The position numbers and the translations under genes are program-made. From JBKEAJ01 sp047972135 (GTDB lineage: Bacteria > Bacteroidota > Bacteroidia > Bacteroidales > Prolixibacteraceae), in the NCBI GenBank assembly GCA_047972135.1, contig JBKEAJ010000017.1:1-46723 (forward strand): a stretch of DNA of 46,723 nucleotides, read 5' to 3'. Shown here in pieces: positions 25,606-34,851 of this stretch. The stretch's first letter is position 1, and each line of letters begins with the position of its first letter. The notes below the pieces were generated by a model. That model saw nothing but the letters and a program-made list of their open reading frames with translations, did not search any database and was not told where the DNA came from.

Positions 25606-25778
25606 TTTTTGCAACGTTTATACACGAAGATAAGCATTACCTTGCAATAAAACTAATCTTTTTATCAACATAATTCACTATCAAACAGGGTAGTATGCAG
25701 TATTTAATGCGCGACTAATTATTTCAAAGAATTGTACTGACACCAAGATTTGGGATATGCCAAATCGTTAAGATATAG

Positions 25779-25806
25779 AGGCAGGCAGGGATGTCCCTGC
25801 CTGCCT
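25779..25806 (-). terminator. Hairpin after susD, probable terminator
   Basis: AGGCAGGCAGGG (25779-25790) and CCCTGCCTGCCT (25795-25806) form a perfect 12-bp GC-rich stem 21 bases beyond the susD stop. There is no strong T run, so it may instead stabilise the mRNA end. Confidence 0.55.
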
Positions 25807-25826
25807 GGTCTATTCATGAGGGCAGA

Positions 25827-27464
25827 TTATTCATTGTAGCCCGGGTTTTGTTTCAGAGCAGGATTGTTGGCTAGTTGAGAATGAGGGATTGCAAAAAGTT
25901 CTTTATTTTTATCTTTAGTTGCTTCATGGTCCCACCATGTACTGTCAATAAAATCTCCAAATCTTATCATATCAGTTCTTCTTTTACCTTCAAACATAAA
26001 CTCTCTACCCCTTTCTGCTAAAAGTTCAGGTAAAGTCAATGATGCTACTGTATATTTTTCGGAATCCCAGTCTGATTCGTTGAAAGCTCTTTTCTTACAC
26101 GCATTAATAAGGTCTACAGCTTCTTGTGTTGCAGTTCCTCCGTTTTTGCGCATAAGGGCTTCAGCTTTATCAAAGTATATTTCTGTCAGTCTGTAAATTA
26201 TGTAGTGGTTTTCCCAGTAGTCTTCGTCAGACTGGGTTCCGGATTTATATTTATTGAATCTAGCTCCGCTGTTTTCCTCGCCTTCAGCCATTCCGCCCTC
26301 ACTAGAGAAATCGCCTTCGCTTTCTCTTCTTATACTGTTAACGTATATCAGAGGTTTTCCCGAATACTCTTCTGTGGCGATGATTGGCTCTGTAGTGCCA
26401 TACTTGTACTGCGGTCCGAAAAGAAACCATTCTTTCTTCCTCAAGTCTTTGTTTTTATAGGCATTAAATCCTGTTGGGGTCACTACAAAAGCATTCCATC
26501 CGCTGAACCCGATGTCTAAAGCTTCAGACATATTTCCATATCCAAATAGATATCCACCCCATCCGAAAGAAAAACCAGCTTTTTTGCTGTAGGCTATTTG
26601 ATAAAGATTCTCAGAACAGTCACCATTTGTGTTGTCGTAGTTGTCAATTAGATCTCTTGCCAATACAGGAGTTCCTCCTATTCCACCTGCCTCTCCGTTT
26701 ATAATTTTGTCACATGCAGCAATACAGTCGTCCCACCGTGGATTATCCGACCATTTTTCGGCGTTGAGATACAGCTCGGCAAGCATTGCATACCCTGCTG
26801 TTTGTGTTGTTCTTCCTATCAGTTTTGCCGAATACTTAGGTGCTTGAGGAATATATGTTTTTAATTCGCTTTCAACAAAATCAAAAACTTCTTTTCTAGT
26901 TTTTGTTTCTGGATTGGATGGGCTTTTTGCCACTTCGGTGACAATGGGTATATTTCCCCACAAATCCATCATCTTAATATAATGAAAAGCTCTAAGGATA
27001 TACAGTTCGGCGAGTACGGATTTGATTTCCTCTTGTGTCATGCCAATACTTTCGGGATTTGATATTGCAGAAATATCTTCAATTGCGGAGTTAACATATC
27101 CTACACCCGACCACATAAGATTCCAAGTATTTCGAATAAGGCTTTCATTTTCAGTCCAAGTGTGGTAGTGTTGTCTAAAATGGCTTCCGCCGTCGTAGCC
27201 GTGTCTTCCTTTTTGTGGCCATGCCAGTTGGTCGGCCGACAACTCATTGTGATAATAATACCCTGCTTGCCCTGTGGGAGCATACCACGCCTGCATGTGC
27301 GTAAAAGGTCTCAACGCCCCTTGCATGACCTCTAGTTTGTTGTTGTAAAAATTACTGGAGCTAAGATCGCTGTATATTGTTTCATCTAGGTCAGTACATG
27401 AGCCGGATAAAATAAGAAGTCCTATTATCAGGATTTCGAGATATTTTTTTGTTTTGATTTTCAT
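25827..27464 (-). CDS. SusD/RagB-family nutrient-binding lipoprotein
   Basis: A surface lipoprotein that caps its SusC partner and binds glycan or peptide ligands. Signal peptide and lipobox LSGSCTDLDE place the lipidated Cys near residue 23. The TPR-rich helical core includes EIKSVLAELYILRAFHYIKMMDLWGNIPIV (in outline, about 145-175), and the family C-terminus has LLAERGREFMFEGKRRTDMIRFG followed by NPALKQNPGYNE. At 545 residues it has family length. It lies 12 bases after susC. No glycosidase, sulfatase or regulator is adjacent, so the substrate cannot be inferred. Confidence 0.95.
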   Translation of the reverse strand: MKIKTKKYLEILIIGLLILSGSCTDLDETIYSDLSSSNFYNNKLEVMQGALRPFTHMQAWYAPTGQAGYYYHNELSADQLAWPQKGRHGYDGGSHFRQHYHTWTENESLIRNTWNLMWSGVGYVNSAIEDISAISNPESIGMTQEEIKSVLAELYILRAFHYIKMMDLWGNIPIVTEVAKSPSNPETKTRKEVFDFVESELKTYIPQAPKYSAKLIGRTTQTAGYAMLAELYLNAEKWSDNPRWDDCIAACDKIINGEAGGIGGTPVLARDLIDNYDNTNGDCSENLYQIAYSKKAGFSFGWGGYLFGYGNMSEALDIGFSGWNAFVVTPTGFNAYKNKDLRKKEWFLFGPQYKYGTTEPIIATEEYSGKPLIYVNSIRRESEGDFSSEGGMAEGEENSGARFNKYKSGTQSDEDYWENHYIIYRLTEIYFDKAEALMRKNGGTATQEAVDLINACKKRAFNESDWDSEKYTVASLTLPELLAERGREFMFEGKRRTDMIRFGDFIDSTWWDHEATKDKNKELFAIPHSQLANNPALKQNPGYNE

Positions 27465-27476
27465 GATACTTTCAGT

Positions 27477-30434
27477 TTAGAATTTTACATTTAAGCCAAT
27501 AGTCCAAGTTTTTGTTCTTGGATAGAATCCTCTGTTGTCTAATCCTGTTTCAAATCCAGTATCTTGCAACTCGGGATCGATACCTTTATAAGACGTTATT
27601 GTAGCCAGATTTCTACCAGTCAGGTAAATTCTTAGATTGCTAATATATTTAGATTCAAACTTCAGGTTATACCCAATTGTTATATTATCAAGTTTGACAA
27701 AACTTCCATTTTCGATGTAATAGTCAGAGTACTGAGGGTCGTCGTCCAATTGCGCATGAGTAGTAAATGCACTCTCAAACAAGTTGTTTGGCAACCATTT
27801 TTTATTTCCGAAGTACATTTCTTTGGTATTCAGAATATCATATCCGAATTTACCTCTGAAGAATATGGTGAAGTCGAAGTTCTTATACCTAAACTTATTA
27901 CTCAGCGATGCTTGATATTTTGGTACGCCATTACCAATAATTGTCAGGTCTTCCTCATTCATGTCGCTTGCTTTGGCAGTGCTGCCATCAGCTTTGTAGA
28001 ATAGCCATTTCCCTTCGTCGGTGAAACCAGCAAAACGCTTTCCGTAGAAATTACCGACCGAGCCACCTTCTTCAAGTCTAATGGCATTACCGAGATTACC
28101 TGGTGCGGGTAATCCTCCGAACTCAAGATATGTTGCTTGGAAATCTTCACTAGAAAGTTTTGATAATTTGTTAGTACCGTAGCTACTTGTTAGTTCCACG
28201 TCCCAATTAAAATGTTGTTTTTTGATTGCGGTATAAGACAAAAACAGCTCGACTCCCCTATTTGTAATTTCTCCCACATTAGTGTATAAGGATGAATGTA
28301 TATATGCAGGAAGTTGAGCGGTATAGTTGTAGAGCAAGTCCTTAGTGGTTCTATTGTAGATATCTAGAGTTCCACTAAATCTATTGTCGAATATTCTGAA
28401 ATCTATCCCAAAGTTTATTTCATGTTTTTCTTCCCACTTCAAATCAGGGTTTGGATTGTTAGATGCTCCATATGTCTGATAGTAAACACCCTCTAAAGGG
28501 TACACTCCACCTGTTCCTAGACGAGTAATCGACTGATAATTAGGTATACCTTGATTACCCGTCACTCCATATCCGAACCGGAACTTCAAATTATTAATAA
28601 AATTCACATTGTCCATAAAGCCTTCTTCGCTCATCGTCCACCCAACCGACGCGGCAGGAAATGTTCCCCATTTATGATTATCGCCAAATCTTGACGAACC
28701 TTCTCTGCGCATTACTACCTGTGCAAAATACTTGTCCTTGAAAGCATAGTTAATACGTCCAAAAAAGCCCACTAAGATGTTGTCTTCTTTGAAACTTCCG
28801 ATACCTGGTCTTGGCAACTTATCATTTTGTATTGCCGAGCCTGCTCCCATATTCCAGTCCAAGAATCCGTCTGTGGTAAATCCGTTGTTGCTAACATCGA
28901 AAGTTTCGGTGGTACTGTACTGATAACTGTATCCCAGAATAGCACCAAGGGTGTGATCGGATGCAAGCGTTGTATTATATTCAACTGTAGATTCAATGGT
29001 CTGACTCCAGTCCAAGTGATTAGCCTTATATCCATATCCCATTCCTTGATACTCTGAGCCTTCTCTTTGATCCCAGTCGTTCTTCGACCTGTATCGTCTG
29101 TCGTTATAAGCATTCCGAACATACGAACCAAATACACTAGCCCTCAAGCCTTTCAAGAATAGCTCAGAGAAATCCAGTGTGGCTCTCATATCACCTGAGA
29201 ATGTCTGTTGGTTTCTTTTGTCAATTCTATTTGCAAGCCTTGACAGAGGATTATAATTATTGTAGGCAAAAGTCTGATAGAAAGTGCCGTCCTCGTTGTA
29301 TATAGGAGCTGTTGGGTTTCGCTGTATCGCTTGTTCAAAATCTCCAGAACCTCCTCCTAGTAGGTTTGCATTGTTGAAGTTTGCCGCAATGTTTGACTGT
29401 AAAGTTAATAGGTCGTTTAAACCTTTGTGATTGATACTCATTCGTCCACCAAACTGTTCTCGGCTATTTTCTTTTGGTAGTCCTTCCGCGTCGTTATAGA
29501 AGAATGACGCTCTATAGTTGGTTTTCACGTTTCCTCCCGATACAGCAAGGTTATGATACTGGCTCAGATTACTTTTGTTTATAAGGTCGTCGTACAAATC
29601 GGTGGAATAGCCAAAATCTTGGTCGGCATTGACAACGCCCTGTGAAATTAAATCTCTAAACTGCGATGCAGATAGGTAGCTGGGCTTCTTGTCAACATAC
29701 TCCCTTTGGAAATAAGTGTTGTATTCGGTGGTGGTCTTTCCCGGTCTTCCTTTCTTTGTAGTTACTAAAATAACTCCCGCATTACCACGTGTACCATATA
29801 TTGCGGCGGCAGAACCATCTTTCAGAACATCAATGGAAGCTATATCGTCTTGCTGTAACAAATCGAGGTTTCCTCCCGGAATACCATCTATCACTATCAG
29901 TGGTGAAATATCTCCCGTAAGCGATGAAACTCCTCTCAACTGTATAGATGCGCTGGAATTTGGATTGTTTCCTTGGGTTTTGGTTATGTTAAGACCTGCA
30001 ACCTTTCCTTGTATCAAATCCATCGGCGAGCTCACCCCGCCTTGATTAAAGTCGTCTGACTTGACAGAGGTAACTGCCGTAGTAATCTCCTTGCGCTTCT
30101 GAGTGCCGTAGCCGACAACTACAACTTCGTCCAGTCCCTTCACATCTTCTTTTAGTGTTACATTGATGGTGTTTTTCCCACTTACACTTACTTCTTGGGA
30201 AAGCATTCCCATAAAAGAGACAAGCAACACTGCATCATCGTTTGTCACGTTCAGAGTGAACGAGCCATCAATGTCTGTAATAGCTCCGCCCTTAGTGCCT
30301 TTTTGCGTTACGGTAACTCCCGGTATGCCTAGTCCTGTTTCATCTGTAACCTTCCCGGTTACAGTTTTTTGTGCATAAACACTACTTGCTAATAGTGTGA
30401 AGCATACTACTAAGATAAAATTTAATTTGCTCAT
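27477..30434 (-). CDS. SusC/RagA-family TonB-dependent transporter
   Basis: Outer-membrane transporter of 985 residues. After the signal peptide (FILVVCFTLLASSVYAQ) come a carboxypeptidase-regulatory-like domain (VTGKVTDETGLGIPGVTV), the SusC box region VVVGYGTQKRKEITTAV near residue 105, and the plug with IQLRGVSSLTGDISPLIVIDG. The 22-strand barrel follows, ending in TWTIGLNVKF with the terminal Phe needed for assembly. It partners the SusD-like lipoprotein downstream. No STN domain or extra N-terminal signalling domain is present, so anti-sigma control is not indicated. Confidence 0.96.
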   Translation of the reverse strand: MSKLNFILVVCFTLLASSVYAQKTVTGKVTDETGLGIPGVTVTQKGTKGGAITDIDGSFTLNVTNDDAVLLVSFMGMLSQEVSVSGKNTINVTLKEDVKGLDEVVVVGYGTQKRKEITTAVTSVKSDDFNQGGVSSPMDLIQGKVAGLNITKTQGNNPNSSASIQLRGVSSLTGDISPLIVIDGIPGGNLDLLQQDDIASIDVLKDGSAAAIYGTRGNAGVILVTTKKGRPGKTTTEYNTYFQREYVDKKPSYLSASQFRDLISQGVVNADQDFGYSTDLYDDLINKSNLSQYHNLAVSGGNVKTNYRASFFYNDAEGLPKENSREQFGGRMSINHKGLNDLLTLQSNIAANFNNANLLGGGSGDFEQAIQRNPTAPIYNEDGTFYQTFAYNNYNPLSRLANRIDKRNQQTFSGDMRATLDFSELFLKGLRASVFGSYVRNAYNDRRYRSKNDWDQREGSEYQGMGYGYKANHLDWSQTIESTVEYNTTLASDHTLGAILGYSYQYSTTETFDVSNNGFTTDGFLDWNMGAGSAIQNDKLPRPGIGSFKEDNILVGFFGRINYAFKDKYFAQVVMRREGSSRFGDNHKWGTFPAASVGWTMSEEGFMDNVNFINNLKFRFGYGVTGNQGIPNYQSITRLGTGGVYPLEGVYYQTYGASNNPNPDLKWEEKHEINFGIDFRIFDNRFSGTLDIYNRTTKDLLYNYTAQLPAYIHSSLYTNVGEITNRGVELFLSYTAIKKQHFNWDVELTSSYGTNKLSKLSSEDFQATYLEFGGLPAPGNLGNAIRLEEGGSVGNFYGKRFAGFTDEGKWLFYKADGSTAKASDMNEEDLTIIGNGVPKYQASLSNKFRYKNFDFTIFFRGKFGYDILNTKEMYFGNKKWLPNNLFESAFTTHAQLDDDPQYSDYYIENGSFVKLDNITIGYNLKFESKYISNLRIYLTGRNLATITSYKGIDPELQDTGFETGLDNRGFYPRTKTWTIGLNVKF

Positions 30435-30500
30435 AGAATATTGGATTAAAAAATAATTGAATTAGTACATTGGGTCTTAATGTTAAATTAACATCGCGTT

Positions 30501-30508
30501 CAAAGTTA
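30501..30508 (-). promoter_or_regulatory. -7 element upstream of susC
   Basis: The minus strand reads TAACTTTG, a match to TAnnTTTG, about 67 bases before the susC ATG. No -33 TTTG lies at the standard distance, so activation by a regulator is possible. 30509-30776 shows no gene. Confidence 0.45.
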
Positions 30509-30776
30509 ATAAATTGATATGTTGAGCAGTAGATCTGTCTATAAGTTAGGAATGTTCCTGTCTTTTCTTTTATTTGCAGTGTTTCGCACATTTGAATTGT
30601 TGGTTTATAATTATAAATTTCGCCGCAATTTAGGAAAGACATTTACATAAACCTAACAAAAAAGGAATTATTTATTAAAAGTAATCAATGAGCTGTTCTT
30701 AAAAATACTTATCAATCAAAAAAACAGACAATTGTGAATAGCCTTTGGCTTTGAGTGGAGGGAAAATCCGATTATT

Positions 30777-31100
30777 TCAAAATGAAGTTGACGATAAGAA
30801 GTCGCGGACATACATGTGTTTTATACCTTCATAGCTATTTTCAAAGAACCTTTTGCCAGATACAACAAGTTTAGGGTAATTATCTTTTATTTTCAATAGG
30901 TTCCCTACATTGTTTGCAAGGAAAAAAATATCAGTTGTTCCAAGAACGCCGTATTTCTTATTTTCTTGCACTCCACGATATCTCGCAATACAATTGTTGA
31001 GTTAAACACTTCTAACATATCCCATCACAATATGTTCATCCAGAGGTAGATGTGTGAGATATGGAAGTCCTCCGATGCGGGTATACTGTTCTAGTGCTGA
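30777..31100 (-). pseudogene. Remnant of a DUF4143-type AAA ATPase
   Basis: Three pieces in different frames read in family order. First is LEQYTRIGGLPYLTHLPLDE, then HIVMGYVRSV, from about 31098 to 31005. Then a shifted frame gives FNSTIVLRDIVECKK. Last is an open piece ending at 30777 with LLKIKDNYPKLVVSG and YEGIKHMYVRDFL. These match the C-terminal half of the predicted AAA/DUF4143 ATPases common in anaerobes. Much of the segment between the second and third pieces is missing and the N-terminal ATPase half is absent. The upstream edge abuts a palindromic repeat at 31103. Confidence 0.75.
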
Positions 31101-31102
31101 AT

Positions 31103-31178
31103 CGTCATTGCGAGCGCAGCGAAGCAACCTATTCTTTGTTGGTTAAGATTGCTTCGTCGCCAGCTCCTCGCAATGACG
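31103..31178 (+). repeat. 76-bp palindromic element, copy B
   Basis: Begins CGTCATTGCGAG (31103-31114) and ends CTCGCAATGACG (31167-31178), perfect 12-bp terminal inverted repeats, with GCAGCGAAGCAA and GATTGCTTCGTCGCC as inner arms. Confidence 0.9.
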
Positions 31179-31196
31179 TTTGGATTTGATTAAATG

Positions 31197-31257
31197 CATC
31201 TCCCTGCTACGAAGATATCGGGACTACGTCCCTAAACTAACAACTAACAACTAAACA
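31197..31257 (-). repeat. Dispersed repeat with GGGACTACGTCCC core, copy 1
   Basis: Contains CATCTCCCTGCTACGAAGAT, the palindrome GGGACTACGTCCC and several AACAACT units. Its reverse complement recurs at 42901-42979. Confidence 0.8.
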
Positions 31258-31289
31258 AGGCTGCTTGCGTATTTTGGCTGAATAGTTAC

Positions 31290-31667
31290 TTATTTACAGT
31301 TCCCAGACTCTTGAGGCGAATGCTCGTGGTTTTCGTGGTCTTGGAGTTTTTCGTACTCGTCCTTGTTGATAATCTTAGCCTCGTAGCCCATTCCTTCGAT
31401 AACTTCTTTCAGGTGAGTGGAGTTAGTTTTCGAGTTACTGTATTCGAGCTTGATGGTGTTGGTGTGAGCATCAATTTTTAGGTCTTTCATGCCTTTCTCG
31501 AACCTCAGTTTTTCCTCCACTTTCGCCTCGCAACTAGTACAGTGCATGTTGCTTTGGAAGTAGGCGGTTTCGGTTTTCTTCTTACCTTTTTTGTCGTCTT
31601 TGGCGTTTGCAGTGCTTGTAGCACTGAGTACTAGCAATGTAGCTAGTATAAAAAATACTTGTTTCAT
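31290..31667 (-). CDS. Exported HMA-domain (heavy-metal-binding) protein
   Basis: A 125-residue periplasmic or secreted metallochaperone-like protein. Signal peptide KQVFFILATLLVLSATSTANA is followed by a Lys/Asp-rich linker and one HMA domain with the metal-binding MHCTSC motif (Cys 43 and 46). A His-rich tail (HENHEHSPQESGNCK) could add metal ligands. ATG 31667 is used because it opens the signal peptide and has AATTATAAACAT before it. It lies downstream of the metal-type TonB receptor, separated by a repeat element, and probably delivers or buffers the same metal. Copper is the usual HMA ligand; zinc is possible. Confidence 0.85.
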   Translation of the reverse strand: MKQVFFILATLLVLSATSTANAKDDKKGKKKTETAYFQSNMHCTSCEAKVEEKLRFEKGMKDLKIDAHTNTIKLEYSNSKTNSTHLKEVIEGMGYEAKIINKDEYEKLQDHENHEHSPQESGNCK

Positions 31668-31732
31668 ATGTTTATAATTTTGCAACAAGCTGTAAGCTCT
31701 AGGCTTTATGCTTTTGCCGTTATTAATCATCT

Positions 31733-31808
31733 GTCATTGCGAGCGATAGCGTGGCAATCTGTTCTTTGTTGTAGAAGATTGCTTCGTCGCCAACTCCTCA
31801 CAATGACG
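31733..31808 (+). repeat. 76-bp palindromic element, copy C
   Basis: GTCATTGCGAG at the left and CTCACAATGAC at the right, with GTGGCAATCTG and GATTGCTTCGTCGCC between. Same length as copy B. It lies between the HMA gene and the TonB receptor gene of one putative operon. Confidence 0.88.
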
Positions 31809-31840
31809 TTCTTGTATTTGGCTACTATCATCATATCAAA

Positions 31841-34054
31841 TTAATTCTGTCTATTCAGCGATACTCTTATTCCTGCATAAATTCTTGCTCCATGTGTCGG
31901 TGCCCAAATCTGAGTAGCATCAAAACTTGTGCTGTAAGGATTTTGGTAATCTATTATAGGGTCATTCTGACTGTATGCTGTCAGGTTCTCTGCCCCTGCA
32001 TATATATTCCAACGTCTGAAATATCTAGTTATCTGAGCATTCATAATAATGTAGTTATCAGACCATTGTTCTGTCTGCTTTGGCTTGCTTGCCGTTGGAG
32101 TTACGGGTATTCTAGTTTTTCCGTTAAACTGAGTTGTGTAGTCGAACATCCATTTCTTTAGCTTATCGGTGTAATTGAACACAGCGATACCTTTCCATTT
32201 ATTGGTGAGAGGCATATCTTTCAGCTCACTGCCTATGGTCTGTTTTACCTTGTTGTATCTGTATGCCAGCGTCATGTCGAGGCGAGGCAGTAGTTCGTAT
32301 CTCATTTCAATTTGATAATTGTCGGCAAAGGACTTGCCATCAAGCTCGTAGAACAGTATTTCGTTTTGTGAGCTTTCTCTGTCGACCACCACCTGACTCA
32401 AGAAATCGGTACGGAAATATTCCGCACTAAGCGAGAGGTCTCGTCCCCAAAGAGTGAATTGTTGCAGAGCATTTAGTCCGTAGTTCCATGCTTCCTCTTG
32501 CGAGGGAGTAGTTGGAGGATTAAAATCTCTACCCGAAGCGAGTAGGGGAGCATTGTCGGCATAGAGGTGAGTTGTTCGGTATCCTTTTCCTGCCGAGCCT
32601 CTGAGGGTTAGCGTTTCGTAGGGTTGATAGCGTAGATGAAAACGAGGAGTATAGAATGTTCCGAAAATATTATGAAAGTCAGCTCTGATACCCGCCATTG
32701 CAGTTATAGTCTCAGAAGGTTTCCATGTGTATTCTGCAAACACTCCCGGCACTGTTTCTTTCTGTCGGAAGCTATTGCTGATGAATAGATTGTCCACATC
32801 GTTGTAAAGGAAGCTCACACCGCTGTTGAGCGAATGTTTTTCTTCCTTGTCGAGGCTTGATGTTAACACTAGATTGGTGTACACGTTTGTTTCTTTGGAG
32901 TCGTAGTCTCGCAAACCGTAGTATGAATCGAGTTCGTGGTAGCCAGTGTTTGAAATAAAAGCAATACTGTTTCTTTGGTTTTTGAAGGTATAGCCGCCTT
33001 TCAGGAAGAACTCACCACGTTTGTTGGTAATTTCTACGCCGTAAGGATTGCTTGCAATGTGTTCCATTCCTTCCTCAAAGTCAGTTTGCCCACCCACACG
33101 TTTTTCGTACAAGCCTTTCACGCCAAATTGGAACATATATCCTTTAGGGTTTGTATATTTCCATCGGTTGAATACTTGTACCTGCTGATTTAGAGGTCTG
33201 TCGAGGAAGCTGTCGTCGTTATCATCCACTTTGTTTTGGAAGTTTTTTCCGTAGACAAGCAGACCTGTAGATAGTTTGTCGTTAATTTTCCCTGATATTA
33301 TACCGTTGAACTCTGTTGCTAAGTCTATACTTTGGAAAACATTGAGGTGCAGCCATTCTTCTGCATCGGGTTTTTTGTATTCGACGTTTATCTGTCCGGT
33401 TGTTGATTCGTATCCATTCATCACCGACGAAGCCCCTTTCGATATTTGTATTGACTGCATCCATGGTCCCGGCACGTATGTCAGTCCGTAGTTTGAGGCT
33501 ATACCTCTGAGGTTTGGGTAGTTCTCGGTGAGCAGTTGTGTGTATAAGCCCGATAGTCCCAGCATCTTTATCTGCTTAGCCCCCGATACGGCATCGTTGT
33601 ATGTTACGTCTACAGAGGCGTTTGTTTCAAAGCTCTCCGAGAGGTTGCAGCAGGCGGCTTTATGCAGCTCTGTTCCTGTGATTTTCTCTACTGTTATTGT
33701 TGATAGGCTTGAAAGGTAATTTCCTCTGTCTTTGGCAACTACTTCTACGCCCTCAAGAGTCTCGGGTTCTAGCTGAATATCCAACACGCCGTCGAAGCTA
33801 GTTATCGTATCAGTTTTGTAGCCCATATACGATACTATCATATAATCTGTTTTTTTTGAGCTCATTGTCAGCGAGAACTTTCCGTTTTCGTCTGTTATTG
33901 CTCCTGTTTTCTCCTTTTTCCATATCACTGCCGCACCTTGCAGAGCATCTTTTTTGCCTCTATTGTTTTCGTAAACGAAGCCTTCTATTTTTTTGGCGTT
34001 CGCATTAAAAAATCCGATCGTGAATAAAATTGCACCTAATATTAAGTATCTCAT
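31841..34054 (-). CDS. TonB-dependent receptor, probable metal (copper-type) receptor
   Basis: A 737-residue outer-membrane receptor. Signal peptide (YLILGAILFTIGFFNANA), carboxypeptidase-regulatory-like domain (about 22-95), then a plug with ELHKAACCNLSESFETNASV near residue 130 and IKMLGLSGLYTQLLTENYP. The vicinal Cys pair in the plug is typical of a Bacteroidota receptor group found next to HMA proteins. The barrel ends in RIYAGIRVSLNRQN without a terminal Phe. Cys-rich and HMA proteins flank it, so it likely imports a thiol-loving metal such as copper. The substrate is inferred from context only. Confidence 0.88.
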   Translation of the reverse strand: MRYLILGAILFTIGFFNANAKKIEGFVYENNRGKKDALQGAAVIWKKEKTGAITDENGKFSLTMSSKKTDYMIVSYMGYKTDTITSFDGVLDIQLEPETLEGVEVVAKDRGNYLSSLSTITVEKITGTELHKAACCNLSESFETNASVDVTYNDAVSGAKQIKMLGLSGLYTQLLTENYPNLRGIASNYGLTYVPGPWMQSIQISKGASSVMNGYESTTGQINVEYKKPDAEEWLHLNVFQSIDLATEFNGIISGKINDKLSTGLLVYGKNFQNKVDDNDDSFLDRPLNQQVQVFNRWKYTNPKGYMFQFGVKGLYEKRVGGQTDFEEGMEHIASNPYGVEITNKRGEFFLKGGYTFKNQRNSIAFISNTGYHELDSYYGLRDYDSKETNVYTNLVLTSSLDKEEKHSLNSGVSFLYNDVDNLFISNSFRQKETVPGVFAEYTWKPSETITAMAGIRADFHNIFGTFYTPRFHLRYQPYETLTLRGSAGKGYRTTHLYADNAPLLASGRDFNPPTTPSQEEAWNYGLNALQQFTLWGRDLSLSAEYFRTDFLSQVVVDRESSQNEILFYELDGKSFADNYQIEMRYELLPRLDMTLAYRYNKVKQTIGSELKDMPLTNKWKGIAVFNYTDKLKKWMFDYTTQFNGKTRIPVTPTASKPKQTEQWSDNYIIMNAQITRYFRRWNIYAGAENLTAYSQNDPIIDYQNPYSTSFDATQIWAPTHGARIYAGIRVSLNRQN

Positions 34055-34239
34055 CTGACTTTGTGTTTGTACTAAGTATCAGATAAAACCTACATGTTGT
34101 TAAGAGTGCAATGTAAAATTGCTTTAATATGAAGTTTGCTAGAGTATGAGTGAATTGCCACGCTTGTTTTATAAGAACTAGTTTGTTTATATCCAATTAT
34201 AACATAAAAAAATTATGACCATAAGAGTTGGTCAAAGTA

Positions 34240-34764
34240 CTAACAAGGTCGAGGTGAAATAGAGAGCTGCTTGAGAAAGATTTTCATCTTTCGTCCGTAA
34301 TTATATGGAGTTAGGTTGTTGTCTCTGTCGCTTTCCCCCTTGTCTGCTATATTATCACTCAAGCAAGCAAATTCCGACAAATTCCATTCAGGGATAGCCA
34401 AAACAGCAGGAGAAATATCGTAAATATTAACAACGCTTGTTGCATAGTGCATATCTATTGACAGCTTAGCCACATCTCTTTTGGTGTTCCCACAGTCCTT
34501 GTCAGTCTTTTGCTCCTTGTTCTTATTGGTGCAAAAGCAACTTAACTCTTCGTGCGAACAACAACTGTCGCTGTTTGTGGGAGTTTCCATATGTCCGCAA
34601 CAAGACGATGCAGATTTATTATTATTGCAAACATTGTTGGCAAAAAATACAGATATATGATTTTCGTGTTCGCAGCACATGCTTTTGTACACAGGAATCC
34701 CCGTCTCCATTATTAGAAATAGAGCCATCAGCACGAGCGATGATATTTTGCTTACCAATTTCAC
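34240..34764 (-). CDS. Cysteine-rich exported protein (HYC_CC_PP-like)
   Basis: A 174-residue protein with an N-terminal hydrophobic signal (KISSLVLMALFLIMETGIP) and clusters of Cys and His: SMCCEHENH, SSCCGHMET, SCCSHEELSCFC and KDCGN. The C-terminus ends SPRPC. This pattern resembles the small Bacteroidota proteins found with metal TonB receptors and suggests metal binding outside the cytoplasm. The start is GTG at 34764, because it gives the charged KLVSK start before the hydrophobic stretch. It leads the receptor-HMA run and has its own strong promoter. Confidence 0.72.
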   Translation of the reverse strand: MKLVSKISSLVLMALFLIMETGIPVYKSMCCEHENHISVFFANNVCNNNKSASSCCGHMETPTNSDSCCSHEELSCFCTNKNKEQKTDKDCGNTKRDVAKLSIDMHYATSVVNIYDISPAVLAIPEWNLSEFACLSDNIADKGESDRDNNLTPYNYGRKMKIFLKQLSISPRPC

Positions 34765-34769
34765 AATCG

Positions 34770-34801
34770 CAAAGATAGTTTATAGTTATAATATGCACAA
34801 A
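34770..34801 (-). promoter_or_regulatory. Promoter of the Cys-rich/TonB/HMA operon
   Basis: On the minus strand TTTG (34801-34798) and TATCTTTG (34777-34770) are 20 bases apart, near consensus. The -7 element ends five bases before the GTG, so the mRNA may be leaderless or nearly so. Confidence 0.65.
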
Positions 34802-34851
34802 TGGCAGGTAGAGTAATCCTCCTACCTACTCAATTCTCGACTCTTCTCTTT

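Noticed and set aside
30382..30642. 86-codon minus-strand frame over the susC start
   Set aside because: It overlaps the susC start region and contains its promoter sequence, with no family match.
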